Shown here: positions 55,170 to 63,613 of the stretch, in pieces
Layout: every line of letters starts with the position of its first letter
How positions within the stretch are numbered: the stretch's first letter is position 1
Origin: Solibacillus isronensis
GTDB taxonomy: Bacteria; Bacillota; Bacilli; Bacillales_A; Planococcaceae
DNA length: 64,000 bases
NCBI RefSeq assembly: GCF_023715405.1
Contig: NZ_JAMBOC010000005.1
Span: 62,001 to 126,000 of the forward strand
Reading direction: 5' to 3'
Notes under the pieces: generated by a model
The model's input: the letters and a program-made list of their open reading frames with translations, nothing else
The model's database searches: none
What the model was told of the DNA's origin: nothing
Program-made: the position numbers and the translations under genes

Positions 55170-56321
55170 TTACAACACCCATTTATCTTTCGCAAATAAA
55201 ATACGTCCTGCTGCTAGAATTACTAACGCTAACACTATGTTAACTCCAAGTGTAAGGAATACATGCTCGATATCAATGACTCCAACAAATAATTCTTTAA
55301 AAATAGCAAACACATTTAAGATTGGAACTAAAAAATATGCAGTAATTAATTCATTTAGCCCGACACTTGTGATGAATAAGGCCGGTAAAATTCCAACCAT
55401 AATTATGGGTGTTCCGTAGCTTTGTGCTTCTTTTACCGTCTTACCAAAAATACTTGTCAGCAATAACGCTGAAGCCATTAATGCAGCGAAACTAATGATA
55501 ATTAAAAGAGCGACCGTGCCAATTAACCAAACATTTCCGTCCATTGTCAAGCCGGCTTTTAACTGTTCTGTAAAGAAGTAGATTTCAATAAATACGATGC
55601 CTAACGTTAAAATGCCTGTAACCGTAGCGAGAATAACGAGTGTTAACCATTTGCCTAATAAAAATGAAATGCGATTTACAGGTGTCATTAATAAAGCTTC
55701 CATCGTACGGCGTTCTTTTTCACCTGCAATAAAATCTGCTGCTGAAGATGAAATACCTACACCTACTGCAATAACTAGCATCATTGGAATAAGGAAGCTC
55801 ATCATTTGTACAGATTGATCACCTTCGATTACTTGTACTTTATTAACTGTAAAAGGTGTTATAATCGACGTTTCTACATTTTGTTGTCCTAAACGTTCAG
55901 AAACAATTGCCTGACTGTATTGTGTTAATGCCATTTCGATTGCTGACATGGCAATATAGCTATTTTCACTATATGCATCGCCTAATATTTGAACTGTTGG
56001 CGCATTTCCAGCAGCGATTTGCTGTTCAAAGTCTCCAGTAAGAACAAGTCCGGCTACTGCTTCACCTTCTTTAATAGTAACTTCAACATCATCTACAGCA
56101 CGAAGCTCTAAATTTCCTTTTCCATCTAGTAAACCTTTTACAAACTCTAACTGCTCTTTTTCTGTCACGACATGAAGCTGAATATCCTCGTCAGGCGCCA
56201 TCATTTTTTCATAGAAGAATACTAATGCTGACATTAAAACTAATGGTAAAAATACAGTTAAAATTAATGTGCGCTGATCTCGAAATGTATCCTTTAACTC
56301 TTTTTTGAATATATTAAGCAT
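55170..56321 (-). CDS. natB: ABC-2 type transporter permease, NatB-like
   Basis: The 383-residue protein has an N-terminal membrane segment (about 17-37, TLILTVFLPLVLMSALVFFYE), a long extracellular domain (about 40-185) and five or six C-terminal helices, the NatB layout. The IAGEKERRTMEALLMTPVNR coupling segment is typical of ABC-2 permeases. I take the ATG eight bases after GGAGG; it overlaps the natA-like gene by eight bases. In B. subtilis NatAB exports sodium and is controlled by a NatK-NatR two-component system of the same type as the pair next door. Confidence 0.85.
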   Translation of the reverse strand: MLNIFKKELKDTFRDQRTLILTVFLPLVLMSALVFFYEKMMAPDEDIQLHVVTEKEQLEFVKGLLDGKGNLELRAVDDVEVTIKEGEAVAGLVLTGDFEQQIAAGNAPTVQILGDAYSENSYIAMSAIEMALTQYSQAIVSERLGQQNVETSIITPFTVNKVQVIEGDQSVQMMSFLIPMMLVIAVGVGISSSAADFIAGEKERRTMEALLMTPVNRISFLLGKWLTLVILATVTGILTLGIVFIEIYFFTEQLKAGLTMDGNVWLIGTVALLIIISFAALMASALLLTSIFGKTVKEAQSYGTPIIMVGILPALFITSVGLNELITAYFLVPILNVFAIFKELFVGVIDIEHVFLTLGVNIVLALVILAAGRILFAKDKWVL

Positions 56322-57072
56322 CTTCATTTCCTCCACGTACTAATTTACTCATGAAAATATAGTTTAAATCGCTTGAGCCTTCTTCAGCATAAAGCTGTTC
56401 AAGAGTGCCATCATAGACAAGCTCACCTTTATGAATCATTGCTACACGATCACATAGCATCGTTACTTCCTCTACAATATGACTAGAGAAAATAATGGTT
56501 TTCCCTTCACGTTTCAGTTGATGCACAAGCTGACGGAAAGTATTGGATGATGTAATATCCAGTCCTGTCGTTGGTTCATCAAAGAGTACAATATCTGGAT
56601 CATGTAATAATGTTCTTGCAATGGCCACTTTTTGACGCATCCCTTTTGAAAACCCATCAATTTTTCGATCTAAATAGTCTCGCATGCCAAACATTTTCGC
56701 TAATTTTTCAATACGCACTTTTGTTTCATGCTTACCTAAGCCATAAAGTGAACCAAAATACTCTAAGTTTTCACGTGTTGTCAGTCGCTCATAAAGTCCT
56801 GTCTCACTACCAAACAGTACGCCGATTCTTTTTTTCACTTCATCAGATTGCTTTACGGTATGAAAACCTGCTACTTCAACGCTACCTGAAGACGGTTCAA
56901 TTAGTGTAGCGATTGTTCGTAGTAAGGTTGTTTTCCCAGCACCGTTTTCACCTAGGAGCCCAAGTACCTCACCCTCATGAACTTCTAGGGAAACTTGCTT
57001 TAAGGCAGTTATATATTGTTTCTTATTTTGAAATTGTTTTGTTACTCCTTTAATTTCAATCATTTCCGTCAC
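56314..57072 (-). CDS. natA: ABC transporter ATP-binding protein, NatA-like
   Basis: The 252-residue ATPase has Walker A GENGAGKTT, Q-loop, signature FSKGMRQKVAIARTLLHD, Walker B DIVLFDEPTTGLD and the switch histidine in IIFSSHIVEE. It is the energy unit for the overlapping permease gene. It is divergent from the response regulator gene, with 153 bases between the start codons, a typical place for regulator binding sites. Confidence 0.9.
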   Translation of the reverse strand: MTEMIEIKGVTKQFQNKKQYITALKQVSLEVHEGEVLGLLGENGAGKTTLLRTIATLIEPSSGSVEVAGFHTVKQSDEVKKRIGVLFGSETGLYERLTTRENLEYFGSLYGLGKHETKVRIEKLAKMFGMRDYLDRKIDGFSKGMRQKVAIARTLLHDPDIVLFDEPTTGLDITSSNTFRQLVHQLKREGKTIIFSSHIVEEVTMLCDRVAMIHKGELVYDGTLEQLYAEEGSSDLNYIFMSKLVRGGNEDA

Positions 57073-57225
57073 CTCGTTTATTTGATGTTTTTATCGTACA
57101 AATAAATACAAGAGGTGTCTGCGATGTTGTCGCAAAAATGCCTTATTATGTCGTGAAAAGGGAGAATGAATTGTAGAACTGTCAAAATATTACGTATAGT
57201 GTATATTTATTACGAGGTGTATAAC

Positions 57226-57924
57226 ATGAGAGTAGGATTAGTAGATGACCGAGCGATTGATTTAGATAAACTAAAGGCAATTATAGAGCCAATCGAAGAA
57301 ATTAATATTGTATTTGCTACTACAAGTGCACAGCAAGCCTATGAGGAAATAAAAAAGCAATCGATTGATTTACTGATTGCGGATATTGAAATGCCAGAAT
57401 TATCGGGTTACGAATTAGCTGATATTATTTATACACATGCCTTACAAATTATGGTTATCTTTGTAACAGGCAATAGCGGGTACGCTGTTCATGCTTTTGA
57501 ATTGAACGTACATGATTACATAATGAAGCCCTATACAAAAGAAAGACTTGTATCTTCTGTTGAAAGATTGTTAGCAAAGCAACAAAAAGCCGAGTTATCG
57601 GGCCGGATTTTTATTAAGCAAAAATCTGATATTCATATCGTACAAAAAAAGGACATTATATTTATTGAACGTTCAGGTCGTGCTACAACGATCTATACAA
57701 AAAATGGTCCTGTAAAAACCTATCAAACCTTAAATGAATTAGAGGGAGAGTTAAGGGACCGTTTGTTTATAAGAGCTCACCGCTCATTTATTATCAATAT
57801 TCAATACATATTAAATTTTTCGTTATACGCAAAGAATTCCTATTTAGTGTCCTTTGAAGGAATTGAAGAAAAAGCAGTTATTACAAAGGAAAACCTAGAT
57901 ATTATACAAAAAAACTACTTTTGA
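57226..57924 (+). CDS. LytTR-family response regulator, NatR-like
   Basis: The 232-residue protein starts at the ATG behind GAGGTG. It has an N-terminal receiver domain with the phosphorylation site D53 (LLIADIEMPELSG) and T/K switch residues (FVTGNSG, MKPYTKE), and a C-terminal LytTR DNA-binding domain (IFIKQKSDIHIVQKKDIIFIERSGRATTIYTKNG... LFIRAHRSFIINIQYI). It probably activates the divergent natAB-like genes. The kinase gene follows after nine bases. Confidence 0.88.
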   Translation: MRVGLVDDRAIDLDKLKAIIEPIEEINIVFATTSAQQAYEEIKKQSIDLLIADIEMPELSGYELADIIYTHALQIMVIFVTGNSGYAVHAFELNVHDYIMKPYTKERLVSSVERLLAKQQKAELSGRIFIKQKSDIHIVQKKDIIFIERSGRATTIYTKNGPVKTYQTLNELEGELRDRLFIRAHRSFIINIQYILNFSLYAKNSYLVSFEGIEEKAVITKENLDIIQKNYF

Positions 57925-57933
57925 GGTGGCTAT

Positions 57934-58869
57934 ATGAAGCATAAACTATATTTTTTCATCATTTGTTGTACCCATTTTGCCCTCGCAACAGTAGGCTATC
58001 TTTCCTTATACATAAGCATTCCAATAAGCATCATTTTAACATTAGTAGCTATGAAAAGAATTACGTTAAAGATTGATTGGAGTGTAATAATTCATTTATG
58101 TATGTATGGTGTCTATGTATTAAATGGGAAGAGTGTACAAAATCTACACTTACTTTTTGGCGCATTGCTTGTGGTTATTTATAGTTCACAAAAGCAGAAA
58201 GCGCTATTTAAGACTTCAACAGTACAGTTAGAAGTAAATGAAAAGCTAGTAGAATTTAATCGTACATTTCAAGAGGTACGTAAAGAACGTCACGATTACT
58301 TAAAGCATGTATCAGCAATTGCTTATTTACTGGAAAAAGATAAGGTTAATGAAGCTAAAATCTATATGCAAGGGTTAGTAAAGCGATATGAACAGACGAA
58401 CTTGTCGTTAAAGGGAGAGCAGGGGGCAGTAGCAGCCGTATTATATACGAATTACGAAAAGGCACGAAGCCACAATATTGCAATTAATTATTTGTTTGAA
58501 ACACCTGTATCAAATTTATCCCTTCCATCTGATGAAATCGTTCAGCTAATAGGGAATATATTAGAAAATGCGATTGATGCAAGCATTGAATGGCAAACGA
58601 AGTATAACAAACAAGCTTTTATTGAATTAAGCCTTCGTAAAAAAAGCGGTCTATATCTATTAACTTGTTCAAACAATACAATTCCCTTGCCGAAGGAAAT
58701 TGCTGACCAACTGTTTGCCAAGACTGGTGTTACAACAAAACCAAATCATAATGGTTTAGGTACTTCAATTATTCGGCAAATTATAGAGCAGCATAACGGA
58801 TATTTAGAATTTATAGCAGAGAAGCAAACATTTACAATTACGTGTAAAATTCCTAATGTCATCTCATAA
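57934..58869 (+). CDS. Membrane sensor histidine kinase, NatK-like
   Basis: The 311-residue protein has three or four N-terminal membrane segments (about 6-90), a dimerisation helix with phospho-acceptor H120 in KERHDYLKHVSAIAYLL, and an HATPase domain with N box GNILENAIDAS and G box NGLGTSIIRQIIEQHNGYLEF. The membrane-embedded, loop-poor sensor resembles kinases that detect signals in or near the membrane, such as peptides. It is the partner of the LytTR regulator. Confidence 0.87.
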   Translation: MKHKLYFFIICCTHFALATVGYLSLYISIPISIILTLVAMKRITLKIDWSVIIHLCMYGVYVLNGKSVQNLHLLFGALLVVIYSSQKQKALFKTSTVQLEVNEKLVEFNRTFQEVRKERHDYLKHVSAIAYLLEKDKVNEAKIYMQGLVKRYEQTNLSLKGEQGAVAAVLYTNYEKARSHNIAINYLFETPVSNLSLPSDEIVQLIGNILENAIDASIEWQTKYNKQAFIELSLRKKSGLYLLTCSNNTIPLPKEIADQLFAKTGVTTKPNHNGLGTSIIRQIIEQHNGYLEFIAEKQTFTITCKIPNVIS

Positions 58870-58932
58870 AAAAAGCTTTAATAAGCTACACCTACTGATT
58901 TTCTTACGGGATGTAGATTATTGAAGCTTTGA
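58867..58932. terminator. Bidirectional terminator between the kinase and GGDEF genes
   Basis: A long stem with outer arms AAAGCTT-AATAA-CTACA and TGTAG-TTATT-AAGCTTT (a few mismatches) has a loop of about 20 bases. It lies between convergent genes. Confidence 0.75.
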
Positions 58933-59027
58933 TTTATTTAATGCTTCATATACTCCTTCAAACTTCAGGTGATGGTTATTTTTTACGGTATTTCTTATAT
59001 CAATTATAATAAATAGATAAAAATGCT

Positions 59028-59972
59028 CTAATGGAGCATAGATATCGGTTTTCGTTTTTGTTTCTTTTCTTCATACATCTTTTTATCTGCTTCAATGTAG
59101 AGACTTTCTGTTTTACCAGCCGATTGCTCACTAAAAGCCATACCAATGGACATTTGAAGGTTGATATCATTACTTAATACAGGATGATGATTGGTTTTTT
59201 CACGGAGCAGATTACAAAGCATTTCAATCTGATTCATCGTTGTATTTGGTATAATTACAGCAAATTCATCTCCTCCTACACGTGAAACAATTACGTTACC
59301 GGAAAATGTGCTTTTTAGTAATTTCGCTGCGGCTTCTATATATTGATCACCTTTTTTATGTCCATATGTATCATTTACATATTTTAATTGATCGAGATCG
59401 CATAAAATTATACCCAACGCTACATTCTTTTCTTTATTATAATAATTAATCATTTGTTCAAAATAACCACGATTATAAATATCCGTTAATGCATCATGGG
59501 TACTTCGATATTGTAATTCTTGCTCTAACTTTATTTTTTCATCAATATTTCGCATAATACCTTGAATTGCAACGATTTCTCCGTTCTCGTAAATCGGCGT
59601 TGTATATTCCTCAAACCATCTATAAATTCCATCCGTACCTTTTAAACGCTGGATAATACCCTCGTTATAATTAATTTGACCTGAAATCTTGTTCTCCATA
59701 ATTGTTTTGTCCTCTGGGTGAATCATTTCAAAAGGGGTATTCGAATCTCTATAGAGAGCCTCTAACGTACCTTCCCCTAAAAATAAATCTACAGAAGGAC
59801 TTGTATACCTATGTCTATAGACAGGTTTTACTTCATAGTAATAAATAATATCATGCGACCTTTCCACTAACTTTAAGGAAATGTTTTCATTTTGAAACTT
59901 TGATTGATAATATTTTGTATAAATCCAATAAATTATTAATCCCGTTACTAAACCGAATATAAATAAAAACAT
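59028..59972 (-). CDS. Membrane-anchored PAS-GGDEF diguanylate cyclase
   Basis: The 314-residue protein has one N-terminal membrane helix (about 2-20, LFIFGLVTGLIIYWIYTKYY), a PAS domain (about 28-135, HDIIYYYEVKPVYRHRYTSPSVDLFLG... IVAIQGIMRNIDEK), then a GGDEF domain with the intact RVGGDEFAVII active site, so cyclic di-GMP synthesis is likely. I see no RxxD inhibitory site five residues before GGDEF. AGGAGA precedes the ATG. It is the cassette gene nearest rlmH. Confidence 0.9.
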   Translation of the reverse strand: MFLFIFGLVTGLIIYWIYTKYYQSKFQNENISLKLVERSHDIIYYYEVKPVYRHRYTSPSVDLFLGEGTLEALYRDSNTPFEMIHPEDKTIMENKISGQINYNEGIIQRLKGTDGIYRWFEEYTTPIYENGEIVAIQGIMRNIDEKIKLEQELQYRSTHDALTDIYNRGYFEQMINYYNKEKNVALGIILCDLDQLKYVNDTYGHKKGDQYIEAAAKLLKSTFSGNVIVSRVGGDEFAVIIPNTTMNQIEMLCNLLREKTNHHPVLSNDINLQMSIGMAFSEQSAGKTESLYIEADKKMYEEKKQKRKPISMLH

Positions 59973-60386
59973 TTCATAAATCTCCTGATAACTTTATTAA
60001 GTAGATTGTAATTTTCATCATGTAGTCCTTCTTTTTATATATAATTTCCTTATTATTCAATTATACTTTTTTGCTATAATGCAATCTACTCTTACTAATA
60101 CATATAACTCAGGCTAAATTGTGATTTTTTCATCTACCAACTACACTCACTGAATATATATTTCTATAAATTCATTTATCAATGTAAAATATCCTGAATT
60201 ACATTTCGAGTTGAACAAAGAATAAAGTATAGGAAAAAATCCGTAAACAATTTGTAAAGGCCGATCTTCTATAAAAGAAAATCGGTCTTAGCTTTTGTAT
60301 ATTTTAGATCTACATAAAAAGAGTTTATATTAAGTCATGCTACTCCCTATTCATCTGCAAATTATTACTCTTAGACAAACAAAAAC
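59973..60386. other. Intergenic region between the GGDEF gene and the rlmH terminator
   Basis: About 410 AT-rich bases with no gene. A hairpin at 60258-60289 (AAGGCCGAT/ATCGGTCTT, one G-T pair) with T-rich sequence after it may be an orphan terminator, perhaps left from a lost gene. Confidence 0.4.
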
Positions 60387-60426
60387 AAACCATCAACTAC
60401 AGTAAAACTACTGTAATCGATGGTTT
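60387..60426 (-). terminator. Terminator after rlmH
   Basis: The arms AAACCATC-ACTACAGTA and TACTGTA-GATGGTTT (few mismatches, four-base loop) are followed by a T-rich run on the minus strand. It lies just inside the proposed cassette, 15 bases past the rlmH stop. Confidence 0.75.
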
Positions 60427-60431
60427 ATTAA

Positions 60432-60455
60432 AAACCGCACTTACTTATGATACGG
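60432..60455 (-). repeat. rlmH 3'-end attachment-like repeat, copy inside the gene
   Basis: This covers the last codons of rlmH (CCG TAT CAT AAG TAA) and nine bases beyond. It matches 55016-55039 at 23 of 24 bases. Staphylococcal SCC elements integrate at this point of the same gene. Confidence 0.85.
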
Positions 60456-60920
60456 TTCACCCTTAATAATTCTAAAACTGCGGTAAATCTGCTCTACTAG
60501 CACTAGTTTCATCAACTGGTGAGGCAGCGTCATTTTTCCGAAGCACAGTTTTTCATCCGCGCGATTAAGTACATCCGCATGCAATCCTAATGATCCGCCT
60601 ATAACAAACGCGACTTTGCTTTTCCCGTAAGTCATTAGCGCCTCTAAATCTGCGGCCATTTCTTCACTCGTTTTCATTTTACCGTCAAGTGCCAATGCGA
60701 TGACATATGTACCGTCATTGATTTTCGCAAGGATACGGTCACCTTCTTTACGTTTGACGATTTCCATATCAGCTTCACTTAACTGCTCAGGTGCTTTCTC
60801 ATCCGGTACTTCTACTAAATCGATTTTCGCATAGCCGCCTAATCGCTTTACATATTCCTCAATACCCATTTTTAAATACTTTTCTTTCAACTTACCAACC
60901 GAGATGATAGTAATATTCAC
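60441..60920 (-). CDS. rlmH: 23S rRNA (pseudouridine(1915)-N3)-methyltransferase RlmH
   Basis: This SPOUT-class methyltransferase acts on the 70S ribosome. The 159-residue protein has the standard length, the [10 protein letters not shown] knot segment, [25 protein letters not shown], and the conserved C-terminal KGEPYHK. The start is GTG behind AAAGGTGG. It is the terminal core gene of the walRK region; its 3' end is the SCC integration site in staphylococci (orfX) and is duplicated 5.4 kb away here. Confidence 0.96.
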   Translation of the reverse strand: MNITIISVGKLKEKYLKMGIEEYVKRLGGYAKIDLVEVPDEKAPEQLSEADMEIVKRKEGDRILAKINDGTYVIALALDGKMKTSEEMAADLEALMTYGKSKVAFVIGGSLGLHADVLNRADEKLCFGKMTLPHQLMKLVLVEQIYRSFRIIKGEPYHK

Positions 60921-61010
60921 AACTTATCCACCTTTACGTTCCATTTACAAACAAGTTATCCACAAAAGTTATGCACATATCCACAAATAAAAACTATATA
61001 TTGTGTAAAG

Positions 61011-61175
61011 TTATTTACTTGATACAACATATGTTGCGGACTGTTCACAGTAAGAACAAGTTGTTGATAACTTTTCCTCTTCCGATAACAAATCCATCAT
61101 CGGGAAATTTTCTGTTTCTGCCACGTGCATATCTAACGCATGATCTATATGGGTTTCACAGCTGTACGTCTTCAT
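61011..61175 (-). CDS. CxxH/CxxC mini-protein (YyzF type)
   Basis: The 54-residue protein MKTYSCETHIDHALDMHVAETENFPMMDL ends CSYCEQSATYVVSSK, giving the CxxH near the N-terminus and CxxC near the C-terminus that define this Bacillales family, presumably a zinc site. I start it at the ATG behind AGAAGG; a longer frame adds 47 residues without a site. It is commonly found between htrA and rlmH, exactly as here. Function unknown. Confidence 0.85.
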   Translation of the reverse strand: MKTYSCETHIDHALDMHVAETENFPMMDLLSEEEKLSTTCSYCEQSATYVVSSK

Positions 61176-61338
61176 TTTTAAACCTTCTTTCTTTTCTGAA
61201 ATTTCCACAAACTTATTCACAATTTTTGAAATGTTATCCACAACCCATTGTAACAGACAAAAAACGAGTAGAAAAGACAAGCCTTTTTCTTCTCTACCCG
61301 TTGTGTACAATTTCATTCTTTTATTAAGTTATCCACAT

Positions 61339-62631
61339 TTACAATTGTGCATTTTCCACTAACTCTAAATTAGCCTCTACTATTTTACCGTTGCGATATA
61401 CTTTAATTTTTAATGTATCGCCAATAGATTTTTGATTATATAAATGTTTACGAAGCTCAATTGCATTTTCGATTTTTTCGCCATCCATTTCTACAATGAC
61501 ATCGTACTGCTGTAAACCTGCTTTATCTGCAGCTGAACCTCTTACAACTTGAGAAATGACAACACCATTCGTTACTTCTTCAGGTAATTTTAATGTTTGC
61601 TGTTGATAATAAGCCGGTACTTCCGTTAAATCGACTAAGGAAATTCCCATAGTTGGGCGTTGTACTTCCCCATGCTTTTCGAGTTGTTCAATAATTGGAA
61701 TTGCTGAATTGATCGGAATCGCAAATCCTAAGCCCTCAACTGAAGACTGGGCAATTTTCATCGAATTTATACCGATTAATTCACCTGCAATATTCACTAA
61801 AGCTCCGCCTGAGTTCCCTGAGTTGATTGCTGCATCAGTCTGTAATACTTCTGTTGACCAGTCTTCTGCACCATCTTCATTTAAGTCGACAGGTACAGAG
61901 CGGTCTTTCCCCGAAATTACACCTGTTGTTACCGAACCATAAAAATCTAATCCTAATGGATTTCCGATGGCAATTACCGTTTCACCTTGTTTTAATACAT
62001 CCGAATTTCCAAAGTTAGCTACTGTATCGATTCCTTCACTTGGTATTGAAAGTATTGCCAAGTCTGTCCAAATATCAGAACCGATAAGCTCTGCTTTTAC
62101 TTTCTCGCCATCATCTAAAGTTACTTCAATTTGTTCTGCACCATCCACAACATGGTGGTTCGTTACGATAAAGGCAAAGTTCCCTTCTTTTTTATATACA
62201 ACGCCTGAACCGCTACCTACCGCTTGAGCTTCTCCCGTACTTTGATTCCAAAAGTTTGGTGCTACATTTTGGATATTTGTAATCCCAACAACGGCACTCG
62301 ATACTTTTTCAACCGCATTTGTTACATCAGTTGTCACCTCTGTTGCAGTTTGGCTAATCGTTGAGTTTGGGGAATCATTTGTAACCGAGTTAACTTCATT
62401 ACCACCTGGTAGCTGATTTGCCAACGAGGGGAGCAGGAGCCATAATAATAAAGCACCAACGACAACACCACTCAAGCCAGATAAAAAGTACCCGCCTTTA
62501 CTGCCGCCTTTTTTTTCTTTTCTATTTTGCCGCTGTTTTTTTTCTTCTTCTTCTCTTTTTAAACGAGCCTCAAGCTCAGCAATACGATCATTTTGAGTTT
62601 CTTTTTTATCGTCTTCAGGATAGTATCCCAT
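61339..62631 (-). CDS. htrA: Membrane-anchored HtrA-like serine protease
   Basis: This S1C protease degrades or refolds damaged exported proteins. The protein of about 430 residues has a cytoplasmic acidic/basic N-terminus, one membrane helix (about 46-66), a Ser/Thr linker and a trypsin-like domain with His in VTNHHVVDGA, Asp in DLAILSIPS and Ser in INSGNSGGALVN, followed by one PDZ domain (about 335-425). I use the ATG behind AAAGGATG. It lies downstream of walJ, as in Bacillus (yycK/htrC). Confidence 0.94.
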   Translation of the reverse strand: MGYYPEDDKKETQNDRIAELEARLKREEEEKKQRQNRKEKKGGSKGGYFLSGLSGVVVGALLLWLLLPSLANQLPGGNEVNSVTNDSPNSTISQTATEVTTDVTNAVEKVSSAVVGITNIQNVAPNFWNQSTGEAQAVGSGSGVVYKKEGNFAFIVTNHHVVDGAEQIEVTLDDGEKVKAELIGSDIWTDLAILSIPSEGIDTVANFGNSDVLKQGETVIAIGNPLGLDFYGSVTTGVISGKDRSVPVDLNEDGAEDWSTEVLQTDAAINSGNSGGALVNIAGELIGINSMKIAQSSVEGLGFAIPINSAIPIIEQLEKHGEVQRPTMGISLVDLTEVPAYYQQQTLKLPEEVTNGVVISQVVRGSAADKAGLQQYDVIVEMDGEKIENAIELRKHLYNQKSIGDTLKIKVYRNGKIVEANLELVENAQL

Positions 62632-62733
62632 ATCGCTCATCCTTTCTTTATTCCTCTTACTGTTAGCATACACACTTAACATTAAAATTAGATGAAAATC
62701 ACATAAAACCTAATTAAAAAATTGTTCATAAAA

Positions 62734-62774
62734 TAAAAAAGGTATGCTAAAAGTAGAAACTTTTAACACACCTA
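62734..62774 (-). terminator. Terminator after walJ
   Basis: The arms AGGT-TG-TAAAAGT and ACTTTTA-CA-ACCT form an imperfect stem with T6 on the minus strand, ending the walRK-H-I-J transcript. Confidence 0.8.
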
Positions 62775-62812
62775 TCTTTTACCCATATTTACTTCAATTA
62801 TGCCTTGCTAAA

Positions 62813-63601
62813 TTAAACTGTCACAAGCTTTGTCGGCTCATTGGCATCGGTATCATGCAGATGCAAATATTCCCCTGCAATAATACCGCATGACTGTAAT
62901 GTCTGTTCTACGCTCATCCGCGCCAGATCTTTCATATTGTTGTCTTTACTTAAATGCGCCAAATAAATTTGCGTCGGTTTTTCTGCTACAACATCAGCCA
63001 TTGCTACTGCAGCATCCTCATTTGAAACATGTCCTACATCCGATAATATACGGCGTTTAATACTCCAAGGATATTTGCCCATTTGAAGCATACTCACATC
63101 GTGGTTACTTTCAAATACGTAGGCATCTGCTGCTGAGATATATCCTTTCATCCGGTCACTGACATAGCCTGTATCTGTAATGACAACTAGCTTTCGCCCG
63201 TTCTCATAGAATGTATAGAACATCGGTTCAGCAGCATCGTGAGACACGGCAAATGATTGAATATCCAGCCCGCCGAATGTTTTTACTGTTTCCATATCAA
63301 AATCAAAACATAAATCGGTTGGGATTGTTCCTACTAGCCCGTCCATCGCTGTCCATGTTTTTGCATTTGCAAATACAGGAATATTATATTTACGTGCAAT
63401 GACACCGAGCCCTTTTATATGGTCACTATGCTCATGTGTTACTAAAATACCTGATAAACTTTTCATATCACGATCTATATTAGCAAACAGTTGCTCCATT
63501 TTCTTTCCGCTTAAGCCTGCATCAATCAAAAATGAGTGTTCATCATTTTCTACGTAGACTGCGTTTCCTGTACTGCCACTTGCTAAAACGCTAAATCGCA
63601 T
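62813..63601 (-). CDS. walJ: Metallo-beta-lactamase fold exonuclease WalJ (YycJ)
   Basis: The 262-residue protein begins [29 protein letters not shown] and has the metal motif [11 protein letters not shown], then VSHDAAEPM and a DTGYVS segment, the YycJ/RNase Z-like pattern. In Bacillus it is linked to DNA mismatch repair and to the WalRK cell-wall regulon. AGGGAG precedes the ATG and the gene follows walI by 12 bases. Confidence 0.94.
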   Translation of the reverse strand: MRFSVLASGSTGNAVYVENDEHSFLIDAGLSGKKMEQLFANIDRDMKSLSGILVTHEHSDHIKGLGVIARKYNIPVFANAKTWTAMDGLVGTIPTDLCFDFDMETVKTFGGLDIQSFAVSHDAAEPMFYTFYENGRKLVVITDTGYVSDRMKGYISAADAYVFESNHDVSMLQMGKYPWSIKRRILSDVGHVSNEDAAVAMADVVAEKPTQIYLAHLSKDNNMKDLARMSVEQTLQSCGIIAGEYLHLHDTDANEPTKLVTV

Positions 63602-63613
63602 TGTTAAAACTCC

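Larger units (their letters stand above)
55016..60455. mobile_element. Proposed SCC-like cassette inserted at the rlmH 3' end (no recombinase)
   Basis: The two 24-bp direct repeats flank five genes: NatB- and NatA-like ABC transporter subunits (minus), a LytTR response regulator and a sensor kinase (plus), and a PAS-GGDEF protein (minus). The rlmH 3' end is the integration site of staphylococcal SCC elements, and the repeated core TATCATAAGTAA agrees with that attachment site. No ccr-type serine recombinase is present, so this would be a non-autonomous or decayed element. The element could extend below 55016 if more att copies exist. Confidence 0.5.
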
